This document shows, one piece after another, positions 25,625-34,222 of a stretch of DNA of 36,970 nucleotides. Position 1 is the stretch's first letter. Each line of letters opens with the position of its first letter. The DNA is taken from contig NZ_ANAE01000006.1 in the NCBI RefSeq assembly GCF_000341265.1, forward strand, positions 1 through 36,970, in the 5' to 3' direction. A program made the translations under genes and the position numbers. A model generated the notes under the pieces. It was not told where the DNA came from and did no database searches. It worked only from the letters and a program-made list of their open reading frames with translations. The stretch is from Nocardiopsis prasina DSM 43845. Its GTDB lineage: Bacteria > Actinomycetota > Actinomycetes > Streptosporangiales > Streptosporangiaceae.

Positions 25625-27183
25625 CTCCCACCGGGACGCGTCCCGGGAACGGCCTGCGCCGGGTACTGCGCGGCGGCGCGGTGAACATGGCCGGCGCGGT
25701 GGTGAGCGCCGCGCTCAACCTGGCGCTGATCGTGGCGATCACGCGGGCGTTCTCGCAGGAGACGGCCGGGCTGCTGTTCTCGGCGACCTCCGTGTTCCTG
25801 ATCATGGCGGCGGTGGCCAACGCGGGCGCCCCGGACGGGCTGGTGTACTTCATCGCGCGGATGCGGGTGTTCGGCCGCCCCGAGGCCGTGCCCGTGCTGT
25901 TGCGGCTGGCGCTGGGACCAGCGGTGTCGGCCTCCTGCGTGGTCGGGGCCGCGCTGGTGGTCTTCGCGGGGCCGCTGGCCGAGGCGCTGGGGTCGGAGGA
26001 GGCCACGGCGTACCTGTGGATGCTGGCGCTCTTCCTGCCGTTCGCCGTGCTCACGGACTCCGCGCTGGCGGCCACCCGAGCCCACCACGACATGTCCGCG
26101 ACCGTCCTGGTGGACAAGGTGGGCCGCCCGCTGGCCCAGCTGGGTCTGGTGGGGATGATCGCGCTCTCCGGTTCGGCCGGGCTGCTCGCCCTGGCGTGGG
26201 CCGGTCCGTATCTCCCGGCGGCGGTGCTGGCCTGGTTCTGGCTGGGGCGGATCGTGCGCCGGGCCGCGGCGCCGGACGAGCTCCCGTCACCCGAAGCGCA
26301 GGCCCGGGACGACCGGGAGGCGCGTGACGAGCGTGACGACCGGACGGACCGGAGCGAGCGGGAGGAGCGGGACGAGCGGGTCACCCCGGCGGTGTTCTGG
26401 GCGTTCGCTCTGCCCCGCGCCCTGGGCGGGGTCGCCCAGATGGGGGTGCAGCGCGGCGGGGTGGTGATGGTGGCGCTGCTGAACGGGCTCAGCGGCGCGG
26501 CGGTCTTCACGGCCGCCACGCGGATCATGGTCGTCGGCCAGTTCGGTACCCAGGCCGTGTTGAACGCGGCCCAGCCGCGCTTCGCCGAGCTCCTGGCCTC
26601 GCGCGACCACAACGCGGTACGCGCGCTGTACCAGGCGGGGACGGCCTGGCTGGTGTGCCTGAACTGGCCGCTGTACCTGTCCGCCCTGGTGTTCGCGCCC
26701 GAGGTCATGCGGCTGTTCGGGGACGAGTACGCGGCCGGGATGGTGGCGCTGGTGATCGTGTGCGCGGGCCAGATGACCGCTCAGGTGCTGGGGATGGGCG
26801 ACCTCGTCCTGACGATGACCGGGCGCACCGGTCTGAACCTGCTCAACAACGTGATGTCACTGCTGGCCAACGTGGCCGTGTGCGTGCTCCTGGTCCCCGC
26901 GTACGGGGCCGCGGGGGCGGCGGTCGCACTGGTGGCCTCCGCCATGGTCCGCAAGCTCCTGCCGCTGTGGCAGCTGCGCTCCCTGGTGGTGTTGCACCCG
27001 TTCAGCCGACCGGTGGCGGCCGCCACGTGCAGCGCGCTGGTGTGGTTCGGCGCCCTGCCGATGACGATGGACGCGGCGACCGGCGGCGGGGTTCCGGTCC
27101 TGGTCGCGGCCCTGCTGGTGGGGGCGATCGGCCACCTCGGCACGGTCTGGTGGCTGCGCGAGTCCCTCGAACCCCGGAGGTGA
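25621..27183 (+). CDS. Polysaccharide flippase (Wzx / MOP superfamily)
   Basis: A 520-residue membrane protein with about 12-14 hydrophobic segments. It starts with the family-like NMAGAVVSAALNLALIVAI and has GQFGTQAVLNAAQPRFAEL in the middle and paired helices to the end. Such proteins flip lipid-linked repeat units across the membrane. A charged loop at residues 217-254, rich in Asp, Arg and Glu, interrupts the protein between its two halves; it should be cytoplasmic. The GTG at 25621 overlaps the sulfotransferase stop. Genes before and after it are coupled members of the same operon. Confidence 0.85.
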   Translation: MTPTGTRPGNGLRRVLRGGAVNMAGAVVSAALNLALIVAITRAFSQETAGLLFSATSVFLIMAAVANAGAPDGLVYFIARMRVFGRPEAVPVLLRLALGPAVSASCVVGAALVVFAGPLAEALGSEEATAYLWMLALFLPFAVLTDSALAATRAHHDMSATVLVDKVGRPLAQLGLVGMIALSGSAGLLALAWAGPYLPAAVLAWFWLGRIVRRAAAPDELPSPEAQARDDREARDERDDRTDRSEREERDERVTPAVFWAFALPRALGGVAQMGVQRGGVVMVALLNGLSGAAVFTAATRIMVVGQFGTQAVLNAAQPRFAELLASRDHNAVRALYQAGTAWLVCLNWPLYLSALVFAPEVMRLFGDEYAAGMVALVIVCAGQMTAQVLGMGDLVLTMTGRTGLNLLNNVMSLLANVAVCVLLVPAYGAAGAAVALVASAMVRKLLPLWQLRSLVVLHPFSRPVAAATCSALVWFGALPMTMDAATGGGVPVLVAALLVGAIGHLGTVWWLRESLEPRR

Positions 27184-27254
27184 ACCCGGTACGCCCGTCC
27201 ACCGTGCCCACGACGCCCACACGCCAACACCCAGAGCAAGGGACTGATTACCGA

Positions 27255-27713
27255 ATGTCAGAACGACCGGTTCTCCTGGTGGCCTCAAGCGGCGGCCACC
27301 TCACCCAGTTGCGGTCCCTGCGTCCCTGGTGGCGTGGGCGGGAACGAGTCTGGGTCACCTTCCGCACTCCCGACGCCGAGACCTCGCTCACCGACGAGTC
27401 CGTGTACTGGGCGCACCACCCCACCACACGTGACGTCGGCAACCTGCTGCGCAACACCCTCCTGGCGCTCCGAGTGATGCGCGCGCGGCGCCCCGCCGCC
27501 GTGGTCAGCACCGGCGCCGGGGTCGCTCTTCCGTTCTTCGTCCTGGCCTGGCTGATGCGGGTCCCCACCGTCTACATCGAGGTGTACGACCGCATCGACA
27601 CCCCCACACTCACCGCCCGGCTCTGCAAGCCGTTCACCCGGCTGTACCTCGCCCAGTGGGAGGAACAGCGCTCGTTCATGCCGACCGCCATCACCGTAGG
27701 ACCGCTCCTGTGA
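27255..27713 (+). CDS. Alg14-like membrane-anchoring subunit of a glycosyltransferase (PssD/EpsE type)
   Basis: A 152-residue protein homologous to Alg14, which anchors and activates the catalytic Alg13 partner at the membrane. It shows VASSGGHLTQLRSL at the N-terminus, the hydrophobic ALPFFVLAWLMRVPTVYIE with the family's internal membrane-associated segment, and the C-terminal LYLAQWEEQ and VGPLL. It overlaps the next gene in GTGA, and that gene begins with the Alg13-like half, so the two products very likely form one enzyme. It probably adds a sugar from a UDP donor to a polyprenyl-linked acceptor; the sugar is not known. Confidence 0.85.
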   Translation: MSERPVLLVASSGGHLTQLRSLRPWWRGRERVWVTFRTPDAETSLTDESVYWAHHPTTRDVGNLLRNTLLALRVMRARRPAAVVSTGAGVALPFFVLAWLMRVPTVYIEVYDRIDTPTLTARLCKPFTRLYLAQWEEQRSFMPTAITVGPLL

Positions 27714-29242
27714 CCGAACAGACCACCCGACCCACCCAGAGCCCCGAGGGCAGCGACCACCCGGACGTGGTCGTCAGCCTCGGCACCGACCACCACTCCT
27801 TCGACCGCCTGGTGCGGTGGATCGACGACTACGCCCGCCGCAACCCCGACCTGTCCGTCCTGGTCCAGCACGGACACAGCCGGGCCCCGGAGAGGGCCTC
27901 GGGCACCCCGTTCCTGTCCGGAGAGGAGTTGTCCGAGACGATGCGCTCGGCCTCCGTCGTCGTCACGCACGGCGGCCCCGGCACCATCACCCAGGCGCGG
28001 ACCGCTGGCCACCTGCCTGTGGTGGTGGCCCGGGACCCCGAACTGGACGAGCACGTGGACGAGCACCAGTTGCTGTTCGTCCGCCGGGTCGAGGACGCGG
28101 GCCGGGTGCGCGCCTGCTCCACCGCCCAGCAGCTGCACGCGTTCATCGACAAGGCGCTGGAGTCCCCCGAGGACTTCCGGGTCGACCCCGCGGCCGACGA
28201 CGGCCCCGACCGCGCCGCCCTGCGCGCGGGCGAGCTCATCGACCTGCTCACCGACGAGGACCGGCCCACGGACGAAGGGACGGACACGCGGCGGGGTACC
28301 GGTACCGGGGTGACGACCGAGGTGCCCGGCGACACCTGGCCCGCAGTGACCGTGGTCGTGCCCACCCGGGACCGGCCCGAACTGCTGCGCCGCACCCTGC
28401 GATCGATCGTCGAGCAGGACTACCCGGGCCGGATCACCACGATCGTGGTGTTCGACAACGACCAGCCGGACCCCTCGCTCACGCACAGCGAGGGGGACCG
28501 CCCGGTCCGCGTGGTGACCAACACGCTCACCCCGGGGCTGGCCGGGGCGCGCAACACCGGTGTGCTGGGCGCCGACACCGATCTCGTGGCCTTCTGCGAC
28601 GACGACGACACCTGGATGTCCGACAAACTGCGCGCGCAGGTGCGGATCATGCGCGACGAGCCGGACACCGACATGGTGTGCTGCGGCATCCGGGTGGTCT
28701 ACGACCGGGTCGAGTCCGAGCGGACCCTGGACCGGACCAGCGTCACCTTCGCCGACCTGCTGCGCTCGCGCCTGACCGAACTGCACCCGTCCACGTTCCT
28801 GATCCGGCGCCGGGCCATGATCGACGGCTGCGGCACAGTGAGCGAGGAGATCCCCGGCAGCTACGCGGAGGACTACGAACTCCTGCTGCGGCTGGCCCGG
28901 CGGGCACCGATCCGCAACATCCCCGAGCCCGGCGTGCGGGTGCTGTGGCACCGCAAGTCGTTCTTCTCGGAGCGCTGGCAGACCATCTCCACGGCGTTGC
29001 GCTGGCTGCTGGAGCGCTATCCGGAGTTCGCCCTGGTGCCGCGCGGGTACGCGCGGATCGCGGGGCAGATCGCGTTCGCCGAGGCCGCGGCCAAACGGCG
29101 CGGACAGGCGCTGGTGTGGATCGGCCGGACCCTGCGCCACCGACCGGTCGAGGCCCGCGCCCTCCTGGCGTTCCTGGTGGTGTGCGGGGTCCCGCCCGCG
29201 TGGATCCTGCGGCTGCTCCACCTGCGCGGCAAGGGGGTCTGA
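27710..29242 (+). CDS. Fusion glycosyltransferase: Alg13-like domain plus GT2 domain
   Basis: A single frame of 510 residues with two catalytic modules. Residues 18-180 resemble Alg13/PssE (C-terminal half of a GT-B fold), with VVSLGTDHHSFDRLVRW near the start and the UDP-sugar loop THGGPGT at 86-92. A polar linker (181-208) leads to a GT-A family 2 domain at 209-430: VVVPTRDRPELLRRTL, the metal-binding FCDDDDTW (295-302), and SYAEDYELLLRLA as the catalytic-base region. The C-terminal 80 residues are helical and basic. The Alg13 partner Alg14 is the upstream gene, in GTGA overlap. The enzyme could perform two successive sugar additions. No frameshift or stop lies in the linker, so it is not a sequencing fusion by appearance. 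Confidence 0.85.
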   Translation: MTEQTTRPTQSPEGSDHPDVVVSLGTDHHSFDRLVRWIDDYARRNPDLSVLVQHGHSRAPERASGTPFLSGEELSETMRSASVVVTHGGPGTITQARTAGHLPVVVARDPELDEHVDEHQLLFVRRVEDAGRVRACSTAQQLHAFIDKALESPEDFRVDPAADDGPDRAALRAGELIDLLTDEDRPTDEGTDTRRGTGTGVTTEVPGDTWPAVTVVVPTRDRPELLRRTLRSIVEQDYPGRITTIVVFDNDQPDPSLTHSEGDRPVRVVTNTLTPGLAGARNTGVLGADTDLVAFCDDDDTWMSDKLRAQVRIMRDEPDTDMVCCGIRVVYDRVESERTLDRTSVTFADLLRSRLTELHPSTFLIRRRAMIDGCGTVSEEIPGSYAEDYELLLRLARRAPIRNIPEPGVRVLWHRKSFFSERWQTISTALRWLLERYPEFALVPRGYARIAGQIAFAEAAAKRRGQALVWIGRTLRHRPVEARALLAFLVVCGVPPAWILRLLHLRGKGV

Positions 29243-29251
29243 GGCGTGGCC

Positions 29252-29293
29252 CCCGGGTCGTTCCCCCGCCTCCGTATGGGGGGACGACCCGGG
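29252..29293 (+). terminator. Terminator of the exopolysaccharide operon
   Basis: CCCGGGTCGTTCCCC and GGGGGACGACCCGGG pair around a ten-base loop, ten bases after the stop of the fusion glycosyltransferase. Confidence 0.8.
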
Positions 29294-29642
29294 AGGGGCA
29301 GGCCCGGCGGAGGAAGCGGCGCCAGCGGCCCCAGCAGCCCGACGGTCCCACCAGCACCAGCAGGTGCCGGAGTCCCGGGGGTGGCCCCCAGGGTGTGGCC
29401 AGGGTGATGCTCAGCTGCGAACCGGCCAGCAGCGACGACCGGGTGCGCTCTTGCGCGCCGCGTGCGCCGACGAGCTGGTGTGCGCGGCCCTCCGCTGACG
29501 GTGGTGGCAAGGCCCCCTGGTGTCCAGGCCGTGACCCGACACAGCCGATAACCTCTCCCAAGTGCCCCGCACGGGGGCGGGGCACGCACACGACGACACG
29601 CTGGGGGACGCCATCTTCGAAGAGCACACGAACGGGGAGCAC
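29294..29642. other. Gene-free stretch before the acetyltransferase
   Basis: About 350 bases between the terminator and the GNAT start. Plus-strand frames are rich in Arg, Ser and Pro, and the minus-strand frame at 29411-29689 shows no family features. There may be remnants of a decayed gene, but none can be recognised. The promoter of the GNAT gene should lie near 29540-29630. Confidence 0.4.
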
Positions 29643-30227
29643 GTGATCAGGGAAGCCGACGTCGAGGACGTGGCCGGAGCCGCCGACACCCTCGCCGAGG
29701 CCTTCCGGGACTACCCCTTCACCCGACACACGATCTCCGCGGACGACCACCTCGCGCGGCTCCGCGAGTTCCAGCGGCTCTTCCTCGCCGAGGTGGGGCT
29801 TCCGCACGGCCGGGTGTGGGTGAGCGAGGACCTGGACGCCGTGGCCGTCTGGTCCACCCCGGACTCGGGCGGGGCCGAGGAGGTCATGGCCGAGATGCTG
29901 CCCACACTGGTCAACCTCGCGGGCGACCGGGCCGACTCCTACGCCTCGGCGGAGGCGGCCATGGAGGTCCACCGGCCGAAGGAACCGGTCTGGTTCCTGG
30001 GCACGGTGGGGGTGCGGACCCGGGCGCGGGGCCGGGGGCTGGGCCGGGCCGTGCTCCGCGCCGGACTGCGCGAGGCGGACGCGGCGGGCGTGCCCGCCTT
30101 CCTGGAGACCTCGACGCCGGAGAACGTCCGACTGTACGAGTCACTGGGCTTCTCCGTCACCGCCGAGTACGACCTGCCCGACGGCGGCCCGCACACATGG
30201 TCGATGTCCAGGCCCGTGGGTGGCTGA
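29643..30227 (+). CDS. GNAT family N-acetyltransferase
   Basis: A 194-residue cytoplasmic acetyl-CoA-dependent transferase. The acetyl-CoA loop is VRTRARGRGLGRAVL in the middle, preceded by the strand WFLGTVGV, and ENVRLYESLGFSV is the typical C-terminal motif. The N-terminus IREADVEDVAGAADTLAEAF is also typical. The acceptor is unknown. GGGGAG precedes the GTG at 29643, which I prefer to the longer frame from 29562. It converges on the GH26-like gene with a shared hairpin between them. A part in modifying the polysaccharide is possible but the gene lies outside the operon. Confidence 0.85.
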   Translation: MIREADVEDVAGAADTLAEAFRDYPFTRHTISADDHLARLREFQRLFLAEVGLPHGRVWVSEDLDAVAVWSTPDSGGAEEVMAEMLPTLVNLAGDRADSYASAEAAMEVHRPKEPVWFLGTVGVRTRARGRGLGRAVLRAGLREADAAGVPAFLETSTPENVRLYESLGFSVTAEYDLPDGGPHTWSMSRPVGG

Positions 30228-30231
30228 GCGC

Positions 30232-30268
30232 GTCGGGGCCGCCCCGGTGGTACCGGAGCGGCCCCGAC
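30232..30268. terminator. Bidirectional terminator between convergent genes
   Basis: GTCGGGGCCGC and GCGGCCCCGAC form a long stem, with CCGG and CCGG continuing it, around TGGTA. It sits between the stops of the GNAT and GH26-like genes. Confidence 0.75.
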
Positions 30269-30278
30269 CCGACCGGAC

Positions 30279-31406
30279 TCAGTCGCGGGTCACCGCGTAC
30301 TCCGCCAGGCGGCGGACACGGTCGGGCAGGTACACGTAGGGGTCCTTGCCCGCCTGCTCGAACCCGCGCCGGGCGTGCTCGTTGGCCAGGATCCGGAAGT
30401 CGCAGTCGTCTCCGACCTGGCTGTCCCAGAGCTTGACGGCGCGCACCCGCTCGTAGCGCCTGAGGACGTCCGGAACGTCCGTGTACCACTTCGTGGTCGC
30501 GCTGGGGCCGATGTCGGTGGTGCCCATCTCGCCGATCATGACCGGTTTCCCGGGGTCGATGCCGTGCTTGGGCCCCTCCTGCTGGATCCACTCGTAGGTG
30601 GGCGCCAGGGCGTCCTCGAAGGAGTCGACGTGGTCCCAGTTGTTCATCTTCTCGCAGCCGGTCATGTTGTACGCCTCCCAGCTGATCCAGTCGACGTAGT
30701 CGTTGCCGGGCCACAGGCCGGGGAGGCGGTCCAGGTTGCCGGGCCAGCCGGTCACGTTCCAGACCCAGATGACGTTGTCCGCGCCCTCCGACCGGTAGAG
30801 GTCGACGATGTGCCGCCAGGAGCTCACGAACTCCTCCGGTGTGCCCCGGTTGTTGTAGCGGGCCTTGCCGTCGGCCTCGTGGTCGAAGGTGACGAAGTAG
30901 GGCACGTCCAGTTCGGCGATGGACCGCGCCTGGGACCGCAGCGAGGAGTCGTAGCGCCCGGCGATGATGTCGCGGTAGGCGAGGTTGGGACGCCCTGGCT
31001 GGGTGAAGCCGCGGGCCTCGATGTTGGTGTGCACGAACCGGCCCTCGGCGATCATGCGCAGCTCGCGGTCACCGGGAACGTCGGGCTGGTCGATGCCGCG
31101 CCACGTGTAGACGATGTCCATCTTCCGGTCGGCCGCGGCCTCCAGCGCCTTCACGTCGTCTCCGTCGGGGCTGGCGCCCCACCAGACGCCGCAGGAGGGC
31201 TCGAGGATGTCCGAGACCGTGCAGTGGGTCTCCCGGGTGGAGGGCAGTCCGAGGAAGGACGCCGAGTTGGGGACCGGGCGGCTCTCCGGCGGCCGGTTCT
31301 CCGCCGGTTTCGCGGCGGCGGGGGGTTCGTCGCCCAGCCCCGCCAGCCCCAGCGCGAGCAGTGCCGCCCCCGCCGCCGCCCAAACTCGAACCGGTCCGCC
31401 CACCAT
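30279..31406 (-). CDS. Secreted glycoside hydrolase, GH26-like endo-glycanase
   Basis: A 375-residue exported enzyme. The N-terminus VRVWAAAGAALLALGLAGLG is a signal peptide or anchor, followed by a Pro/Ala/Glu-rich linker. The catalytic (beta/alpha)8 domain shows FVTFDHEADG with the probable acid/base Glu, VIWVWNVTGWPGN, YVDWISWEAYN, and PVMIGEMGTT with the probable nucleophile Glu. These are the landmarks of GH26 beta-mannanases and relatives, though HEADG replaces the common HEMNG. It may cut the polymer made by the neighbouring operon or act on plant mannan. I chose the ATG at 31406, with a G-rich ribosome site, over the ATG at 31463, which would put an odd extension before the signal peptide. 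Confidence 0.8.
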   Translation of the reverse strand: MVGGPVRVWAAAGAALLALGLAGLGDEPPAAAKPAENRPPESRPVPNSASFLGLPSTRETHCTVSDILEPSCGVWWGASPDGDDVKALEAAADRKMDIVYTWRGIDQPDVPGDRELRMIAEGRFVHTNIEARGFTQPGRPNLAYRDIIAGRYDSSLRSQARSIAELDVPYFVTFDHEADGKARYNNRGTPEEFVSSWRHIVDLYRSEGADNVIWVWNVTGWPGNLDRLPGLWPGNDYVDWISWEAYNMTGCEKMNNWDHVDSFEDALAPTYEWIQQEGPKHGIDPGKPVMIGEMGTTDIGPSATTKWYTDVPDVLRRYERVRAVKLWDSQVGDDCDFRILANEHARRGFEQAGKDPYVYLPDRVRRLAEYAVTRD

Positions 31407-31436
31407 GGTCAACCGCCCCCCAGCTATCCCGATGAC

Positions 31437-31492
31437 AACACAGAGTGTTCGCGTAATGACCATACGTTATCTTTTGTCGACGCAACACTCTG
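31437..31492 (-). promoter_or_regulatory. Inverted-repeat operator candidate upstream of the GH26-like gene
   Basis: Arms CAGAGTGTTCGCG (31441-31453) and CGCAACACTCTG (31481-31492) match except for one extra base. They enclose a 27-base AT-rich segment suited to promoter elements. The left arm is also half of a smaller palindrome, AACAC-AGA-GTGTT (31437-31449), so the word AACACTCTG or its complement occurs three times. A transcription factor may bind it; which one is unknown. Confidence 0.5.
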
Positions 31493-31510
31493 GGAACCAG
31501 GTAGCGGACA

Positions 31511-32437
31511 TCAGTACCCATAGCGTCCGCGTGTGGGAGCGGTGACCGCCTCCACCAGACACCGGCGCCACGGGGCCAACCCCCGCCGCCATCCGTGGTC
31601 GGCCCGAACCCCCACGGGGCCCGCCTGGAAGCGCATCGGGTTGCCGGAGACGGCGTGCCCCTCGGAGAGCTCCACCCCGCCCTCACCCAGCCGGAGCGGG
31701 GCGCCCGCGTGGCCCGCGAACGCGGCGACGCGCCCGAACTCGGCCTCGGGGTCGGCCACGAAGTCCTCGTAGCGCACCCTGAGCGTCGGGAGTCCCTGCC
31801 GGGCCAGCTCGTCCAGCGTGGAGTTCTGGGTCATCCACTGCACCGCCGATCGCCCCGCCGAGTACCGGGCCATCTCCGGTTCGGAGCTGTCCGGCGCGGC
31901 GTCCGGGCGGGCCACCCTCTTGCTCCAGGAGTGCGCCACCGCCCTGGGGTCGCGCACCACATGCAGGAGGCGCATCCTGGAGCCGTACCGCCAGCGCAGG
32001 CAGGCGGCCAGGGAGGCGTGCTTGCTGGCGTCCACGATCACCCGGGCGCCGCTGACCTCGGCGACGGCGGAGTAGAGCCGGTGGTAGAGCTCGGTGTAGC
32101 GCCCGCTCCGGGCCGCGAGGGCGCCCTCCCCCTCCGACCCCTGGAGGAGCCCCGGCAGGAACCGGGTCCGGTCGACACTGTCCTTGAGCCGCAGCACCGC
32201 ATCCACGTCCAGGCGCTCCCAGCCACCGAACGCCCGCTTGCCCACGTCGCCCCAGAAACCGCAGTCGGCGAAGGGCAGCCCGCACCCGCAGCGCTCGTTC
32301 TCCACCAGCCCCCGGCGCCACAGGTGCACGATCTCACCGACGGAGCAGAACCCGGGCAGCTCACCAAGGAGGCGTTCGATCAGCGTGGACCCGGAACGGC
32401 CCATCCCGCCGACGAACACCAGACGATATCCATCCAC
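31511..32437 (-). CDS. Sulfotransferase family protein (second copy)
   Basis: A 308-residue PAPS-dependent sulfotransferase unlike the one at 24749. The phosphosulfate loop is GGMGRSGSTLIERLL (10-24), and the 3'-phosphate motif is VVRDPRAVAHSWSKR. RYEDFVADPEAEF and a cysteine-rich piece CGCGLPFADCGFW near 50-62 match the family of bacterial proteins with a conserved CGC motif, often linked to polysaccharide or lipid sulfation. The G-rich GGGGTCG before the ATG is a weak ribosome site. It lies upstream of the GH26-like gene on the same strand, about 100 bases apart, with a candidate operator between. Confidence 0.82.
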   Translation of the reverse strand: MDGYRLVFVGGMGRSGSTLIERLLGELPGFCSVGEIVHLWRRGLVENERCGCGLPFADCGFWGDVGKRAFGGWERLDVDAVLRLKDSVDRTRFLPGLLQGSEGEGALAARSGRYTELYHRLYSAVAEVSGARVIVDASKHASLAACLRWRYGSRMRLLHVVRDPRAVAHSWSKRVARPDAAPDSSEPEMARYSAGRSAVQWMTQNSTLDELARQGLPTLRVRYEDFVADPEAEFGRVAAFAGHAGAPLRLGEGGVELSEGHAVSGNPMRFQAGPVGVRADHGWRRGLAPWRRCLVEAVTAPTRGRYGY

Positions 32438-32507
32438 GACCCCAGGCTATTACCTTTGGTCATGAACCCTGAACGCACAGTGACGGACTGATTCCCGCGC
32501 ACGGCAA

Positions 32508-32546
32508 CGGCCCCGGGTCGGGAGGTGTGCTCCCGGCCCGGGGCCG
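32508..32546 (-). terminator. Terminator of the subtilase gene
   Basis: CGGCCCCGGG-CCGGGAG and CTCCCG-CCCGGGGCCG pair with a single bulge around a five-base loop, 60 bases after the protease stop. Confidence 0.75.
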
Positions 32547-32608
32547 CGGTGTCGCCAGTCAGTTCCGGTGGGTGTGGACGCGCGGGGTCTCCACAGTCCG
32601 GTGGGTTC

Positions 32609-33766
32609 CTACAGACCCTCGACGTTCAGCAGCAGGTTCACGGTGCTGCTGGGAACGCCACTGAGCTTGTCCGCACCGGCGTTCTCGACGAGCCAGTCCA
32701 GGATGACGCCCTGGTCGTCGTCGCCGAGGGAGCTCTTGTACAGAGCGGCGGCGCCGGCCACGTGCGGGCTGGCCATGGAGGTGCCGGAGTAGCTGTCCGT
32801 GCCGCCACCGGGGATGGTGGACTCGACGTCGACGCCGGGGGCGTAGATGTCGACGGACGGACCGTGGTTGGAGAAGGAGGCGGTGGCGTCGGAGTCGTCG
32901 GAGGCACCGACGCTGACCACGCCCTCGGCGCCGCCCGGGGAGACGTTGCCCGCGTCCTGGCCCTCGTTGCCCGCGGCGACCGCAACGAACACGCCGGAGT
33001 CGGCCAGGGCGTTGACGGCGTCGTCGACGGCCTGTGAGGCCGGGCCGCCCAGGGACAGGTTGGCGACCGCGTTGGCGTCGGCGTTCTCGGCCACCCACTC
33101 GATGCCCGCGATGACGTCGTCGTAGGTGCCCGAACCGTCGTCGCCGAGGACCTTCACGCCGTAGAGCGAGGCGCCCGGCGCCACGCCGTAGCCGTCGGCG
33201 CCCACGGTGCCCGCGACGTGCGTGCCGTGGCCCTGACGGTCGCCGCCGTCGCCGCCGGTGGCGTCGAACCCGACCTCGGCGCGACCGCCGAAGTCCGGGT
33301 GGGAGTCGTCGATGCCGGTGTCGATGATGTAGACGGAGGTGCCGCTGCCGTCCGACTCCGTGGTGTAGGAGCCGTCCAGGGGCAGGTCCTCCTGGTCGAT
33401 GCGGTCCAGGCCCCACGGGACCATGGTGGTGGCTTCACCGACCTGCTCGATGTAGGCGACGCCGTCCTGGGCGCGCAGCTCCTCGACCTCGGCGGCGCTC
33501 AGCTCGGCCGAGTAACCGTTGATGGTCTCCTCGTAGGTGTGGTTGACCTGGCTCTCCGAGATGCCGAGGGAGGCCGGGGAGACGGAGCTCGTGGTGATGG
33601 TGTCCTCAAGGACCACGAACCAGTCGCCGCTGGAGGCGGACGAGTTCGTGTACACCGGCGCGAGGTCCGAGGCGCCGGCGGTGGCGCCGCTCAGCGCCAG
33701 GGGAATGGTGAGTGCACTGACCGCGACAGCGCTGAACGCGACCCTGCGAGTGGGGTGCTTCTTCAC
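32609..33766 (-). CDS. Secreted subtilisin-like serine protease (S8) with I9 propeptide
   Basis: A 385-residue extracellular protease. Residues 1-31 are a signal peptide (MKKHPTRR, then a hydrophobic core ending in ATAGA). Residues 48-110 form an inhibitor I9 propeptide (DWFVVLED to GVAYIEQ). In the catalytic domain the triad is Asp149 in YIIDTGID, His180 in GHGTHVAG and Ser330 in SGTSMASPHVAG; Asn267 in AAGN is the oxyanion residue. The mature enzyme would be about 270 residues with no extra C-terminal domain. AAGGAG lies eight bases before the GTG at 33766. The frame continues upstream to an ATG at 33913, but that part does not look like a protein. Confidence 0.94.
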   Translation of the reverse strand: MKKHPTRRVAFSAVAVSALTIPLALSGATAGASDLAPVYTNSSASSGDWFVVLEDTITTSSVSPASLGISESQVNHTYEETINGYSAELSAAEVEELRAQDGVAYIEQVGEATTMVPWGLDRIDQEDLPLDGSYTTESDGSGTSVYIIDTGIDDSHPDFGGRAEVGFDATGGDGGDRQGHGTHVAGTVGADGYGVAPGASLYGVKVLGDDGSGTYDDVIAGIEWVAENADANAVANLSLGGPASQAVDDAVNALADSGVFVAVAAGNEGQDAGNVSPGGAEGVVSVGASDDSDATASFSNHGPSVDIYAPGVDVESTIPGGGTDSYSGTSMASPHVAGAAALYKSSLGDDDQGVILDWLVENAGADKLSGVPSSTVNLLLNVEGL

Positions 33767-34222
33767 GCGTTTCTCCTTGTGGGGGTTTCCATAGTGGGAG
33801 CACGCGCCAGGCCATAACCGTCCGTATTGGATCGATTGCGACCCTGTACGCGATTCGCACACTTTAGGCAGACTTGACCCCGGATTGCCAGAGGCTGAGA
33901 GAATTTTTCTCAAAGATCACCCTCCGCACTCCTATCCGATAGGTCAGGATCACTCCGTTCGAGGTGACACTCTGGTTGGTTCTCACACCTGGACACGGCC
34001 CTAACGCCGGGTAACTTGGACTCCTCCGGGCACACCATTGACCCTGACCCGATCGGCACCGAGGACCAGAAAAAGTACTCCCAGGATTCACACTCGGAAA
34101 TGTCCGCTTAAGAAACCGGCGCACGAGGGACCCGACTCGGACCCTCCACGAGCACCACTCGGAACACGCGAAACGGGGCCGCCGAAAGGCGTGAGGAATG
34201 TTTGGCCATTCAGCGGGTACGT
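33767..34222. promoter_or_regulatory. Gene-free region upstream of the protease, with two palindromes
   Basis: About 456 bases separate the cysN stop from the protease start. CCTATC-C-GATAGG (33931-33943) and TGAGAGAA-T-TTTTCTCA (33896-33912, one G-T pair) are palindromes suitable for regulator binding. Both lie 130-180 bases upstream of the protease start. The area is less GC-rich than the genes. No clear cysN terminator is seen, and no small ORF is convincing. Confidence 0.4.

Noticed and set aside
29411-29689. 92-residue minus-strand ORF before the GNAT gene
   Set aside because: Ser/Ala/Cys-rich with no family features, and it overlaps the start of a clear plus-strand gene.
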